A stretch of DNA of 64,000 nucleotides, taken from assembly GCA_963824645.1 (NCBI GenBank), contig CAWGQC010000005.1:434001-498000 (forward strand), read 5' to 3'. This DNA is from Bog-756 sp963824645 (GTDB lineage Bacteria; Actinomycetota; Acidimicrobiia; Acidimicrobiales; RAAP-2). The notes under the pieces are model-generated. The model ran no database searches and had not been told where the DNA came from. It saw only the letters and a program-made list of their open reading frames with translations. Below are positions 34,486 to 46,765 of this stretch, piece by piece (within the stretch, counting starts at the first letter, position 1; the number at the start of each line of letters is the position of its first letter). A program made the translations under genes and the position numbers.

Positions 34486-36532
34486 TCAGTGGATCAGGCT
34501 CTGGCACAAGGTCGGACCGGGCCGAATGAGGCAGTCACGTCGACCACCGACAGGGCGGGCGGCTGCGGGCCGGGCTGGTGAAACGTCGTCGTAGATGGCC
34601 ACCGGCTCGCCGACCGACAAGGTGGTCCCAAGTTGCTTATCCCGTCCACCGTTACTTCGACCAGATGCTTGGCCGGGTCGGTAACAACGACCACCTTATG
34701 GTCGGTGCCCGAGGGGACATCGACCTGACGGCCGTAGGTCGGCCGGCCCTGGCCATAGAAGCCGAATGTCAACGCGACCCGGTGGGGATCGGATGTCGCG
34801 GTGGCACTCACCGCCACCGTTCCTTTCCCCACCGTAACCAGGGAGGTCGACTCGGTGCGCCCGACCTGGGGCGCTCGCGCCTTCACTGTGAACGCATGCT
34901 GAAATGTGTGTCCAAGCTCAACGGTCATCCACGTGGTCCGGCTGAACTGGGCGCTGGGCACCGTCGCATAATTCTCACCGTTCGATACATACAACCCGGC
35001 ACAGTTGCCGACGACGTACAACTGACCCGCCGGTCCCCAAGCAGGAAGAGACCGGCCATGAACGACGTCTGCGTCCAGCGGATGACCGGTGATGTCGCTG
35101 ATCGTCTTCTGGGCGGTCAGGAAGTTGAACGTCTGGGTCGTCCCCCATTCCTCGTTGGGCACCACCGCCATACCGAAATTGGCGACGACACTGAACAACG
35201 CAAGCAAGCAGATGACGGCCAGGACGCCGCTGCGGACTGCCCGTTCCTTTCCTTCCAACCGCCTCCATATGTCGGCCATGGCCACGGCGCTCGGCCAAAG
35301 CCAGGAAGGGCACGAAGTCACCCAGGTATCTGGGCGCGATATACCCCCACAAAAGAAGGGCCGCACCGGCGCTGCCCGCCGCCAGCAGAAGCAGGCGCGT
35401 GTACCTCACGTTTCCGACGGGCTTGGGCCTGAAGGCGGTGACCAGACCCCAACAGCTCGAGACGAACAGGAGGGGGGTGGAGGAGGGAAGACTGGCTGTT
35501 CGGTACAGGCGGTCGAAGAGAACGCCACCCAACGCCGTAGGCGGGGCAGCAGGGAGGGTGACGAAGGGGAAGACCGACGTGAAGCGCAATCCGTCGGGCC
35601 GCAGAGTAGGCCAGGACGTTGGTCGGGACGAACACCAGACCCTCCTCGGCGCCATGGTTGGCGGCCAGGAACTTCCGCCGGTAGGCGTTCACATGCGTCC
35701 ACACCTGCAGCTGGTTGGAGACGCCGAAGAAGACGCCGAACTTGGCGTAGTTGACCAGGCAGCCGACGAGCAGGGGGATCAAGCCGGTCGCCAGCAGGGG
35801 AAGAGCCCATCGACGGTTCTCCTTGCCCCTCGAGCCCAGGGCGAACCAGATGGCGATAAGGACCGCTGCCACCACGCAAGCCCAACCGGTAGTGGCGCGA
35901 TCCAAGTTGGCGCACAGGATCAGCAGACCGCTGAACAGGACCCGCGGCCACGTCGGCCGCTCGACCACCCCGAGCAGGGCGAAGATGCTCCCGATGGTCA
36001 GACAGATACTCCAGGCGATGTCTTCGTTGAAAACGAAAGGGTTGGCGCCGAGGAGCATCCAGACGGTGCCGCCCATGATGGCGGCCACCAGTCCGCCGAA
36101 GGCCAGGGCTTCGGTCCATCCCATGACCACGTCGCCGCGCACCAGGAAACGGACCCGCCACAGCAGGAGGACGGTGAACAGTCCGGTCAACAGCCAAGCC
36201 AACAGGATGTAGGTCGGGGTGAGCTTGCCGTCCAGGCTGCTGGTCACCAACAGAACGGGCATCCGGATGATCGACGGGAACAGGCCAAAGTAGGTGTAGG
36301 TCCGTCCGTGGTGGACGAAACCCTCGATACCGAGGGATCCGGTGGCCAGCGACAGGCGTCCGTGGAACATGGCCCGGGCCTGAAGATCGTAGAAGTTGTC
36401 CTGGTAGACCGTGGTACGGAGGAGGTTGGCTGGTCCCCACGACGACCAGAGGATCCACAGGAAGGGAATGGCCGTCAAGGCCACGGCCGCCGATGTGGCC
36501 AAGGCGAAACGGCGACGTCCAACCGCCAACAA
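34486..36532 (-). pseudogene. large polytopic membrane protein, GT-C-like, paralogue 1 (frameshifted)
   Basis: Frames joined give a protein of about 680 residues. It has an N-terminal membrane domain of about ten helices. The hallmark block is FYDLQARAMFHGRLSLATG, then YTYFGLFPSIIRMPVLLVT and NPFVFNEDIAWSI. A C-terminal extracytoplasmic domain starts after HGRSLPAWGPAGQLYVVGNC and ends LCQSLIH. I do not recognise a named family. The helix count, topology and large outside domain suggest a GT-C-type glycosyltransferase or polymer-handling protein. Frame changes occur near 35600, 35300 and 34630. Start TTG 36532 is uncertain. Two paralogues lie at 38334 and 56863. Confidence 0.6.
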
Positions 36533-36764
36533 TGCCCGTGTCGCCTTCGTCGCTCGGCAGCGGAAGATCAGTTCCTTCTGTGGCCGGAGAGACCGGGTCG
36601 GTCGTCCCGAGATCGGCGACCTCTATGGCACCGACACCTCGCTCCCCCATGCTCGATGAGTGTAGCCAAGGTGGTGCGTTGATCTCCGTCGACCTGGGCC
36701 GACGCACCCGGTGCGACTTCTGATGCCGACGGCCGGATCGGAGTCCCGAGGAGTCGACCCGGAG

Positions 36765-36770
36765 TAGCGT
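36765..36770 (+). promoter_or_regulatory. -10 element for the gtrA-like gene
   Basis: TAGCGT ends seven bases before ATG 36778, with no ribosome binding site between. This fits a leaderless transcript. Confidence 0.4.
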
Positions 36771-36777
36771 TCATGCC

Positions 36778-37260
36778 ATGAGGAGCGCCGTCTTACGCCT
36801 GTGGCGGTTCGGTCGGACTCCCGAGGGGCTGAAGGTGATCCGCTACACCCTGGTGTCGGTGATCTCCGCCCTCACCTCGCTGATCATCCTCACCATCGTC
36901 TACGGGGTACTCCGCCTGTGGACCGAGGTGATCTCCACACTGTTCGCCAACATCATGGCCGGTATCCCCTCCTACATCCTCAACCGGCGATGGGTGTGGG
37001 GTAAGTCGGGACGCTCGCATATCTGGCGGGAGATCCTGCCGTTCTGGGTCATGTCCTTCACCGGCATCGGATTCGCCCTCTACACCGCCACCCTGGCCCA
37101 CAACTTCGCCGACGCCCACCACCTCCACCACCTGGCCCGAACGGTCCTCGTCGTCGGGGCCAACGTGGCTGCATTCGGCATCCTGTGGATCCTCAAGTTC
37201 CTCATCCTGAACCGGTTGTTCGCCCAGATCGCCGAGGCCGAGGTCGGTGCCGATACCTGA
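36778..37260 (+). CDS. GtrA-like family membrane protein
   Basis: A 160-residue protein with four membrane segments of the GtrA/DPMS type. VIRYTLVSVISALTSLIILT opens helix 1, SYILNRRWVWGKSG is the characteristic loop after helix 2, and VGANVAAFGILWILKFLILNRL ends helix 4. GtrA proteins assist translocation of lipid-linked sugars across the membrane for glycosylation of outside polymers. It stands at the start of a plus-strand run with a 2OG oxygenase and a GT-C-like membrane protein, which fits such a role. Confidence 0.85.
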   Translation: MRSAVLRLWRFGRTPEGLKVIRYTLVSVISALTSLIILTIVYGVLRLWTEVISTLFANIMAGIPSYILNRRWVWGKSGRSHIWREILPFWVMSFTGIGFALYTATLAHNFADAHHLHHLARTVLVVGANVAAFGILWILKFLILNRLFAQIAEAEVGADT

Positions 37261-37459
37261 CGGCCGTCGCACCCTTACTCAATTTTGATGACATCGAGGC
37301 GGTGACCTCCAGAATCGGACCACCGACGCTGTAGTCTGGCTAGCGACCGGGGATCAGATTCCGCCAATGGAGGCCGAGCATGAGGGGGACCGACATCGTC
37401 AGTGAGATCCTTCTGGGCCGCGGACGACCCCGATCCCAGCCAACCGGAGCTGGGTCAGG

Positions 37460-38334
37460 ATGACCTCCGAGCCCACAACGGCGACGCCATCGCCCGTCCT
37501 CGACATCGGGCGCCTCGAGCGGGACATCGACCAGCTGCAGTCCCGCTACCGGTCCGCCCGTCCCTACCCCCACATCATCCTCGACCAGTTCCTCGAGCCC
37601 AAGGCGGCTGAGGCGGCCATAGCCGAGTTCCCCCCCTCAACCCCGACCAGTGGACCAACTACCTCCACGTCAATGAGCGCAAGTTCTCCAACACCGATCC
37701 GACGACCTGGGGTCCCACCCTCCGTCAGATCCTGGACGAGCTCAACTCGCCCCGGTTCGTGGAGTTCATCGGCTCCCTCCTCGGAGTGGACGACCTGATT
37801 CCCGATCACGATCTCGAGGGCGGGGGGCTTCACCAGTCGACCAAGGGCGGATTCCTCAACATCCACGCCGACTTCACCGTCCATCCCCACAATCGCACGT
37901 GGCAACGCCGGGCGAATCTCCTCCTCTACCTCAACGAGGACTGGCACCCCGAGTACGGAGGTGACCTCGAGCTGTGGAGCGCCGACATGAAGGAGTGCGT
38001 CGAGAAGGTCCTCCCCATATCGAACCGGGTTTTGATCTTCACCACCGACGTGACCTCGTTTCACGGACATCCCGAGCCGATGACCTGTCCCGAAGGTGTG
38101 GCCCGACGTTCGCTGGCCCTCTATTACTTCAGCATCGAGAAGGACCCGATGGTCCGCTCGACCGAGTACCGTCCCCGTCCCGGCGATGGCGCCCGCGCCA
38201 TCCTCATCTTCGTCGATACCCAGATGCTCCGTGCCTACGACTGGGCGAAACGACGGCTCGGGATCTCCGACCAGACGGCCAGCAAGATCCTCGGCTACCG
38301 CGAGCGGATCCAGAACCGGATCACCAAGAACTAG
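37460..38334 (+). pseudogene. 2OG-Fe(II) oxygenase, paralogue of the 10792 gene, frameshifted
   Basis: Two frames joined near 37636 give about 290 residues. The N-terminal part is RSARPYPHIILDQFLEPKAAE. The main part has LNIHADF (iron His/Asp), LLLYLNEDWHPEYGGDLELW, SFHGHPEP (second iron His) and RRSLALYYF. The block order and spacing match the intact protein at 10792-11592. The stop overlaps the GTG of the next gene (TAGTG), so it was co-translated with the GT-C-like protein. Hydroxylation of a surface component is the likely role. Confidence 0.7.
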
Positions 38335-40481
38335 TGACGGACTCCGCCGTCATCGTCAGGGAGGTCGACTCCCCCGCCGCCGGCGGTCCCCTCAACGTGG
38401 CCGGAACAGCGCGCCCGACGTCTGCCGTAGACCAGAGTCGCAGGCGGTTCATCATTGCCGTCGTCGGTGGGAACGGCGGTGATCGTTCCTCTGGTGCTCT
38501 GGCTGCTGTGGGACCTCTGGTCCGGGTCGCTCAACCCCCTGCGGGCCGTTCCCTACGATGACTTCTACGACCTGCAGGCCCGGGCCATGTTCCACGGCCA
38601 CCTGTACCTTCCCAACGGGAAGATGGGCATCGAGGCCTTCGTGCACGACGGCCGCCAGTACACCTACTTCGGTCTCTTCCCCTCGATCATCCGCATGCCG
38701 ATCCTTCTGGTCACCGACGGATTCGACGGACAGCTCACCGCTCCTTCGATCCTGATCGCCTGGGTGTTGACAGCCGTGTTCAGTGCTCTGATGCTGTGGC
38801 GACTGCGCATTCTCATGCGGGGAGAGGTATTGCTGGGACGAGCCGAGGCCGCGTCCTACGGCGTGCTCATGGCCACCATCATGGGCGGATCGGTGATCCT
38901 CTATCTGGCCGCCACGCCCTTCATCTACAACGAGGACTTCGCCTGGAGCATCCCGCTCACCGTCGGGAGCCTCTTCGCCCTGCTCGGGGTCCTCGAGAAA
39001 CCCACCCGGGGTCGGGTCCTGGCCAGCGGTCTGCTGATCTCTGTGCCAACCTCGACCGGACGCCTTCCGGCTGGGCCTGCAGCATCGCCGCCCTCATGGT
39101 GGCCGGCTGGTTCGGCCTCGGGCGGAGCCAGGCGGCCAACCGACGCTGGGCCCTCCCCATGGTCGCTGGTCGGCGCCGTTCCGTTCCTGGTCGGCTGCGC
39201 TGGTCACCTACGCCAAGTTCGGCATTCCCGTCGGCCTGCCCATGGCCGATCAGGTGTGGGCCAGCGTCAACGCCCACCGGCGCTACTTCCTGGCCGCCAA
39301 CGGCGGGAAGGCCTTCAGCTTCGCGCTTCCTGCCCAGCACCCTGTGGGCCTACCTCCACCCGTTCGGCCTCCGCTTCAGCGGGCTCTTCCCCTTCATTCT
39401 GCCCGCCGGCCAAGCCGGCGTCGTGGATCGGGGCGGTGATGGACCAGTCCTACCCCACGGCCAGCTTCACCGACCACGTCCCCTCTGCTCTTCCTGCTCG
39501 GGTGCTGGGGCGCCGTCACCGCCTTCCGGCCGAACGGGATCGGCAGGGTCATGCTGACCCGGATCATTCTCATCGGTGCCGCAGCCGGGGCTGGCCGGCG
39601 TCCTGTTGTGGGGATACATCTCCCAGCGGTACCTCGCCGACCTGATGCCCTTCTTCATCATCGCCGCCGGCATCGGTCTCATCGACATCTGGCGGCGACT
39701 GGAGAACCGCCCTCGGCGGGCACGAAGTGCTGTCCTCGGGGTGACTGCCGCCGCCGCCGTCTACTGCATCGTCGCCAACCTGGCCGTGGCTTCGTTCCCC
39801 GTGTCCGACTGGACGATCGCCCAGGACGCCAACTTCGTCACGGCAGAAAAGGGGCTGAGCCTCGACTCGCTGAGGAGCACCGTCGAGCACGGGGACACTC
39901 TTCCGTACTGGGCACCGGCGGGCCAGCTCTTCGCCATGAACAACTGCTCCGGCCTCTATCTCTCGTCCGGCAACTACATGAAGGACGTGCCCGGTCAACA
40001 GATCGAGCACTTCACCTGGTCGCCGGTCGAGCAGAGCCGATCTTTCACCCAGGTCATCGGCTTCACGTTCAACCGACCGGCCGCCGATCTGCATCAGCGG
40101 ATTCCGCTCCTGACCTACGGTGCCAGTACGCTCGTCCTCGAACCCGAAGCCCCCGGATATGTCCGTCTTCAGATACTCGACTCGGGCACATCGATCAGCT
40201 GGCCGCCCTCGGTGGGTTGGAACCTGCACGTCATCCCCTCTCTGGTCCACCGACGGCTCCGCACGTCCGTCACCATCGATCCCAATCTGAATTCGATCGT
40301 CGTCAACTGGTACGACAATGAGAAAATGATCAACCACTACATCGCCGGTCGTGGACCGGCCGTCGTCAAGACCACCTCGGTACCCGCCGGATCTCCGACT
40401 CCCGTCGTGACCGTCGTCCAGCTTCCCAATCGCTCCACGACCAACGCGGAGCTGTGCCGCAGCCTCCTCCGAGCCAATTGA
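38334..40481 (+). pseudogene. large polytopic membrane protein, GT-C-like, paralogue 2 (multiply frameshifted)
   Basis: The stitched protein starts VTDSAVIVREVDSPAAGG. It has the same hallmarks as paralogue 1: FYDLQARAMFHGHLYLPNG, YTYFGLFPSIIRMPILLVT and FIYNEDFAWSI. A long extracytoplasmic domain then runs in one clean frame from 39576 to 40481 and ends ELCRSLLRAN. Frame changes occur near 38470, 39045, 39180, 39330, 39420, 39510 and 39590. This is the densest frameshift cluster in the window. The reading is supported by close similarity to the intact copy at 56863. GTG 38334 overlaps the oxygenase stop. Confidence 0.65.
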
Positions 40482-41360
40482 GCGATGTGGTGCCGGGTGG
40501 CGCCGGTTCGTTCTCCTGCGTGGTCGACGAGCACCCGCGCTTCCATCTCGATGCCCTCCGTTGGTTCGCCTGCCTGACAGAAGTGGCGGGCGTCCACCCC
40601 GGCGACCTGGTGGTCCACGTCGTCGGGAGCACCGAGTCCGAGGTTCTGGACCACCTGAAGGACAAGGGCGTGCTCGGTGGTCGAGGTCGACCGCTTCGAC
40701 CCGCGCTCGCCCCACTGCAACAAGATCTCCGGAGCACTTCGACTGGCCGAGCAACCGATCGACGGAATGGCCGTCCTGTGCGACACCGATCTGGCCGTGC
40801 TGGAGGACCCGCGATCCATCGAGCTCCCCGACGGGTCGATCGGCGCCAAACCGGTGGACGCCCCCGTTCCCTCCTTGGAGGTCGTGCTCGAGGTGTTCGC
40901 CGTGGCCGGGCTGACCGCTCCCTCCATCGTCGATCTGCCCTGGGGCTCCGGTGACCGGACAGTGGCTGGAAACAGCAACGGAGGCCTCTATCTGGTCCCC
41001 GCCTCGCTACTGCCTCGAGCCGCCTCGGCCTGGGCCCACTGGGCCCGGTGGTTGCTCGACCGGATCGATCTCCTGCGCCAATGGTCGGTCTACGTGGATC
41101 AGGTGGCGATGGCCCTCGCCCTTCGGGCCGAAGGCATCGAGTCCGTGGCCCTCGGTGTCCGCTGGAACACCCCGACCCACGACGCCAGCCGCATACCCTC
41201 GGATGCCCCCGAGCCGGCCATCATCCATTACCACCAGGAAGTCGACCGGGCCGGCCTGCTCAAGCCGACCTCGAGCCCCTCGATCAACCGGCGCATCGAG
41301 GTGGCCAACACGGCCATCGCACTGACATGGAGTCGAGGCACAACCGAGGCGGATTCATGA
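40478..41360 (+). pseudogene. putative GT-A-like glycosyltransferase (one frameshift)
   Basis: About 290 residues in two frames joined near 40680. The first begins near FSCVVDEHPRFHLDALRWFA. The second has VDRFDPRSPHCNKISGALRL, GMAVLCDTDLAVLEDPRSIE (a DxD-like metal motif), VPSLEVVLEVF and SNGGLYLVPASLL. The pattern fits a nucleotide-sugar-dependent transferase, but I do not recognise a defined family. A TTG at 40478 overlaps the stop of the upstream gene; GTGs at 40487 and 40490 are alternatives. The position after a GT-C-like protein and before a methyltransferase suggests glycan assembly. Confidence 0.55.
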
Positions 41361-41464
41361 GCAGTGGCTGACTGGTCTCGATTCTCCCGGGTCCGAGCCG
41401 CATCCGACCGCGCCGAACCGCTCCATCGCAGAGGTGCTTACTGAGCGCACTCGGCCCATCGTCA

Positions 41465-42653
41465 GTGCTGGAATTGGGCGAACCCGGTCAAGAAGTCACT
41501 GCGGGTCTGGCCCACGTGACCTCTACCCGGACCGGGTCCTTTCCGGAGACACTGCGCCAAGCCATGGGGGAAGGGAGAGGTGGCCAGTCACCGGCCGCCG
41601 ATCTGACCGTGGCGCTGGGCGTTCTCTCCACCATCGCCGATCGAGACGAGTACGAGAGTCTGGTCCGTCTGGTCAGTGATTCGGCAGGGAAGGCGGTGTT
41701 GGTGTCGGGGTGGGAGGACCCGGCAGCGATGACGGACCATGAACGACAGTTCTTCCACGAGCCACTATCGGACACGCTTCGCCGGACGGACCCGGGCGCC
41801 GAGATCTACCCGGTCAGCGCTGACCGATCTCAGCACTTTCGTCGTCCTCAAGTCTCCGACCGAACGGCATCCGCGTGACTTCTCCCCGGCCACCCTGGAA
41901 TCGGTCATCGGGCGCCATCCCGATCCCCTGGCCCTGGCCACACTCAGGCTGCACGCCCGAGGCACCACCGGGTTCTATCCCGATCATGCACCTCGGTTAT
42001 GGGAGTACCCGGTGGCCGCCGATGTTATTTCGGACGGGCTTCCCCCCGGTAGCCGTCTCTGCGACGTCGGCGCCGGCGTCACTCCCCTGGCGCCCTTTTT
42101 AACCAGCCTCGGATTCGTGGTCGACACCGTCGATCCGTCGCCGATCCGCCGGTCCTGGCCACCCCAACCCGACTGGACTGAATGGGACTTCCTCGACTAC
42201 GCCAGCGCCGGTTTGGCCCACCGATCCTGGAACTGCACGCTGGGCGAGCTCCCGGTAGGGCCACCGTTCGATGGGGTTTATTCGATCAGCGTGATCGAAC
42301 ACATTCCGGCGCAAGAACGGCGGAATCTGCTAACCGAGATTGCCCTCCGGGTACGGGACGGGGGTCTCGTCGTGCTCACGATCGACCTGGTACGGGGTTC
42401 AGACAAACTTTGGAATCGGAACCTCGGCATCGAGGTCGAGGCCCGGGCGAAACATGGCGCCCTGGCCGACGTGGTCGACGAGTGCTCGGCCGTCGGATTC
42501 GACTTGGTTCGCCAGGAAGTGGTCCGGGATTGGGGTGACACCAATGTCGATATCGCCCTTATGGTCTTGCGCAAGACCAGAACCCTGCGCGCGTCCCGTC
42601 AGACAGGGACGGTCCGGAGATCCCTTTCCAAATGGCGGCGACAGCGCAGCTGA
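41465..42653 (+). pseudogene. methyltransferase with a second, degenerate N-terminal Rossmann-like region (frameshifted)
   Basis: The C-terminal part (from about 41800) is a SAM methyltransferase: SRLCDVGAGVTPLAPFLTS is motif I, VVDTVDPS motif II, and FDGVYSISVIEHIPAQERRNLL motif III. In the other frame, upstream, VLELGEPGQEVTAGLAHVTS and LTVALGVLSTIADRDEYESLV look like a second, eroded SAM-domain core. The frames join near 41800 at LTDLSTFVVLKSPTERH. A further frame change near 41440 would add NRSIAEVL, so the true start may lie at 41360-41440. The catalytic domain looks complete. Substrate unknown; probably a glycan. Confidence 0.6.
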
Positions 42654-42895
42654 CGGCGTTCCACACTATACCGTCGCTCCGGCTACAGAAATCACCTCGA
42701 TCCGGCCGGCCAACACTGGCTGTCGGCGGTCCGACCAAAGGGACAGGATCGGACGTCTCCCGTGTCCTCACCTGCAGAATCACGGTCATCGCTTTGGTAG
42801 CGTGAACGTATCGTGCTAGCTCGCCGAGGACTTCGACGCGCATTTCTCCTGTCGCCAGGCCACCAACTCGAGGCGAGCGAAGGCGGGGGTGTGGG

Positions 42896-44681
42896 GTGAT
42901 CGACAGGAACAGGGTGAAGCGGCTCATCGTGGGCTTGCTCGCCCTCACAACGTTCGGCACGGCATTCCTCCCGGCAACGGTCGCCCAGAGCGCCGTCGGC
43001 GGTAGCCTCGCTCAATGCCCGAATGGCGCTGATTGGGGAACCCGACTCTTCTACGACTCGTCCTTCGCCGTCGTGCCCGGCTCGACCGTCAGCCTCCACT
43101 GGTCAGGGGGATCCGTACCGCTGCTCGGGGAGGGCGTGCACTTCGTGGTTACGTCAACGCTGCCGGGATTCTCCTCGGGTTCGGTGGTGAAATGGCCAAC
43201 CGTTCAGTGTCAACAGCAAAATGGAACGGCACGGGGTGGGTCACTACCGCGAAGGGGATGAGCGTCAAGATCCAGCCCAACGCCGCACCAGGAACCCGAT
43301 ACCTGTTCACCATCGAAGGATGCAGCTCGACCAGCTGCCTCTCCCCGGCCAAGATCACCACACTCAGCGTCCCACCCTCGCCAACCAAGTGGGTGATGAA
43401 GCCCTACAGGACCAACTTTTCCAAGGTGGCGATCTTCCCGACTTCCGGCTTTCCTTTTGCCACGACCTTCCTGGCCTCCAATGACTCGATCTGGACAGCC
43501 AGTGAGTACAGCCACCAGATCGTCGAGATCCCAGCCTCTGCAAAGAAAGAGCGCCAGGGTGCTGGTCGTCCCCGCTCCCTCCGGCTCTCAAGAGCATTTC
43601 AACAGCCGTTCGATTGGTGCGACTCAACGGGCTGTCAGGGCCGGCACCAAGAGCGCACTCAGCGAAGCGGTGACCACATCCGACGGTTGGGTCTGGACGA
43701 CATTCGGCGGTTGGCGTGTCTATGCCAACGGTCAGCGGGATGCAGGCGGTGACACTGGAGGTCAGCCTTCTGCTGTGGCGGAAAGGTCGATGCCTCCGAA
43801 CCACTCCGAGGTGGTGGCCTTCGACCCGATCCACTTGCCGATTCTGCACATATCTCGTTCCTGGCACCAATACCCAGGTGGCCGGAGTAGCGGCCATTGG
43901 CGACTCCGCCCCACATCAACGTGTGGTTCGTCGCCTCGTACGGCCCGAATGGAGAGGGATCGCTCGACGAGTTCAATCCGTCCACTATCGGTGGTGGCTG
44001 CAGCGGCCGAAACCAACAGTATTTCACGCTTCCCACATCCGTCGAGCGTCTGTCGTGGCCGAGCTCCGGGGCACAATGGCCCGTCCAGATTGCCGCCGAT
44101 CGGTCGGCCCCGACACTCTGGATCACCAATTTCAATCCGTATTCGGTCTACGGAACGGCCTATTCAGGGATCGACCGAGATCGACATCAGTGACTCCGCC
44201 CATCCGATATTTATAAAACGGTACCTGTACCCGACCGTCAATCTCTCCAGCTTCTTCGGCGCCAAACCGTGGGACATCGTCGCTCCGCCCAACTCCAATT
44301 ATGTCTATGCGGCCGACAACGGCGATGCGGAGATCGTACGAATCAATAAGGCTACGGGCCAACTGCAGGAGTTCCCCATTCCGTTGACAACAGACGTCGA
44401 GAACGCCTTCGGGCTGGCCATCTCATCAGGTCGGCTGTACTTCACGCTGGCCGACGACTATGACGCCAAGCAATTGCCATTCGGCGCGGCGTCCACATTC
44501 GGCTACATCAACCTGTCGTCGTGGCCTGAGTGATGGACCTCCCGCACATGGGGTCATTTATACGGGACTCAATCGTGTGACTGATCCGCGTCCGTGGGCG
44601 AACTACAGGGCGATTGCCGTCGGGCCGAGCGGTCAAGTCGCACTAACGGACAATTTCGGGATGGTCCGTCTCACGCCGTGA
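42896..44681 (+). pseudogene. secreted beta-propeller-like protein (several frameshifts)
   Basis: The start has a signal peptide (RLIVGLLALTTFGTAFLPATV, then AQSAVGG). Fragments in different frames continue it: CSSTSCLSPAKITTLSVP, FLASNDSIWTASEYSHQIV, GWVWTTFGGWRVYANG, HINVWFVASYGPNGEGS, PWDIVAPPNSNYVYAADNGD and YRAIAVGPSGQVALTDNFG at the end. The WxxxxxGxxV/Y and DNGD-type blades indicate a streptogramin-lyase-like or NHL-like propeller outside the cell. At least four frame changes (about 43190, 43540, 43890, 44180) are needed, and one more near 44530. Confidence 0.5.
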
Positions 44682-44860
44682 ATAGCGCCTGGACCAACAC
44701 CAGGCTCACGGGTCAGAACTTCCATTCGCTGGAGCTCCGACCGTCGGAAATGCCGGGGGCACGAACGGCCGTCTGGCGCTCGGTGTACAGTCGGGAGCGA
44801 CACCGCACCTGGCTACATTGAGTATCGATGATCATGAGGCAATCGTTCATTGTTCAGCTT

Positions 44861-46685
44861 CTACTGTCGGAACCGTCGCGTGTCCGTCCGCCAGAGTTGC
44901 TCCGGACCCAGCCGATCCATCCTTGCGGACGAATTCCTCAGTGCGCTGAGCAACTGGGCATCCTTTCCCGGCCAAAGATTCGTGGATCTCCGCATGCCGC
45001 CCAGATCGGCGATCCACCAGCAGTAGACAAGCGTGGCGACCGCAGCTACGACGACCCAGCCGACGGATGTTCCGGGAGGGCTCCACCCTCCCGGAACACG
45101 GGCGAATGGATTGATTACCGAACCCAGGCCGACGGTGTAGCGGCGAAGCGCCCACAAGAAGACTCCGAGCTGCGTGACCGCCATTGTTGCCGCGACAAGC
45201 AGCGCCAGCCGTCGGGTCACCCATCGAAGAGTGAGTGCCGCTTGGGGAGCTTTTGCCACAAACTCACGTCGACCGGCGGTCGCGCCGGACACCAGGAGGA
45301 TGCCGGCGTAAAGAGGAAAGCCATCCCGAGCCTGCCACACCACACCCGCCGAGTGGGCTTGAGAAACCATCAACGCCAAGGGCACCACGAAGGGACGCGA
45401 CTATGAGCGCGATGATGACGGCCGCATGGCGTCGGAGACTGGCGAGGAGTCCAAGCGCGACCATTGCCGACGCTGAAAACAGCCACACGCCTACCACAGC
45501 CGTCGGAGGATTGGTGATGTCCCAGCCGAAGGAGCCGACGAATCCGCCGACCATCGAATCAGTTCGAACCAGGCCCAGTTCGAAAATACCCAACTCGGAT
45601 GTCCCATGCGGGACTAGCTGGCCGATCGGGTAAACGGTTAGGGCGTGGGCCCAGACTATGTAGACGACAGCCATGAATCCGGCGAAAGCGATCGCCCCGA
45701 CCGCCATCCGCACCCGTTGCCATCGGATCAACAATGCCAGCGAGCGGGGAGCGAGGACGGCGAGGGATGTGGCGATGATCGCTAGCCATAGCGGTGACAG
45801 CCCACGCATGGACACCATGACCACTGCGGCAACAGCGGTGGCGGCGACCAGGCTGGGAGGCGGATTTCTGGCCCGGTCGAGCACGAGGATAAGCCCTCCG
45901 GTCCAGACACAGATGGCGGTCGCCATCTCGAGGCCGCTGGGATTGACCTCGGAACCAAAGATCATCACGGTGGGCGTTGCTGCTAGCCCAATGGCCAGAA
46001 CGAGCAAGCGCGATCGAGACCAAACGGCGGCTAGCGCCAATGCCAGCCCGAGGAACAGTGCGGTCAGCAACCCACTCAACAGGCGCATGAGGTAGACAGC
46101 CGCATCGGCATTCCAAACGAGCGATGGAAGGCCAACAAGGGCGTAGTAGAGCGGCGGATAGCGCCCGACATAGGTGGCCGCAGGCATTTCCGGCCCTGAG
46201 CCACGTAGACCACGTCCGCAACCCGCAGGAATTGGGGCAAGTCCGTCACACTCCGGAATCCCGAAATCCGCAAAACTCTTCGGAACCCTCACGACCGTGA
46301 CTGCCTTGTTGCAACGGCGCACTCCCGCAAAAGCGGTATAACAAATGCTGCAGGTTCTCCTTGTCTGCTGCGGATAGGTGAGCCGCCAACTTAGGACGAA
46401 CGGTCAACCGACTATCTCGCCCCGTACGACTGAGGCAGCCCTCACAAGTTGAGCGGGCTCATCATTGGCAGCCCCAATGGGCGTGGTAAATGTCCATGCC
46501 GCACAGAGGCAGAACAGGATCGCCCGTGAACCGAAGCCATATGCGAAGGAGCGGGTGAGGCCCGCTCCTTCGCAGCCAACGGTGGTCCGACGGCTGCGAA
46601 ACCGGCCCTTCTGCGTTAGACCCTGGCATGAAACTCTCGCACACAAGCCTTCCCCTGACAATGGCAGGTCAGGCCCGTCCAGCAC
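44861..46685 (-). pseudogene. DUF2142 family membrane protein (frameshifted)
   Basis: Frames joined give a polytopic protein of about 570 residues. The N-terminal part has WTFTTPIGAANDEPAQLVRA, the typical DUF2142 signature (an Asp-Glu-Pro pair after the first helix). Next come VVRVPKSFADFGIPEC and YVGRYPPLYYALVGLPSL, then about ten membrane helices ending near LVYCWWIADLGG. Frame changes occur near 46370 and 45385. DUF2142 proteins resemble GT-C glycosyltransferases and sit in cell-wall and O-antigen clusters. The exact start upstream of 46404 is unclear, and a strong hairpin (46543-46573) falls inside the proposed N-terminus. Confidence 0.65.
46543..46573. repeat. Perfect 13-bp hairpin
   Basis: GCGAAGGAGCGGG and CCCGCTCCTTCGC flank a five-base loop. 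No T-tract follows on either strand. It overlaps the putative 5' end of the DUF2142 frame, so it may be a leader structure or a remnant terminator. Confidence 0.5.
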
Positions 46686-46765
46686 TGAAGGGCTTCGCCG
46701 TTAAAGGCAGGGCCAATGTTAAGAATCCGGAGAGTCTGCGGTTGAGAAGGCTGCAGCGACGAATG

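Noticed and set aside
42654..42895. Searched for a tRNA or leader RNA before the secreted propeller gene
   Set aside because: No cloverleaf or TTCGA-type T-loop; appears to be an ordinary intergenic region.
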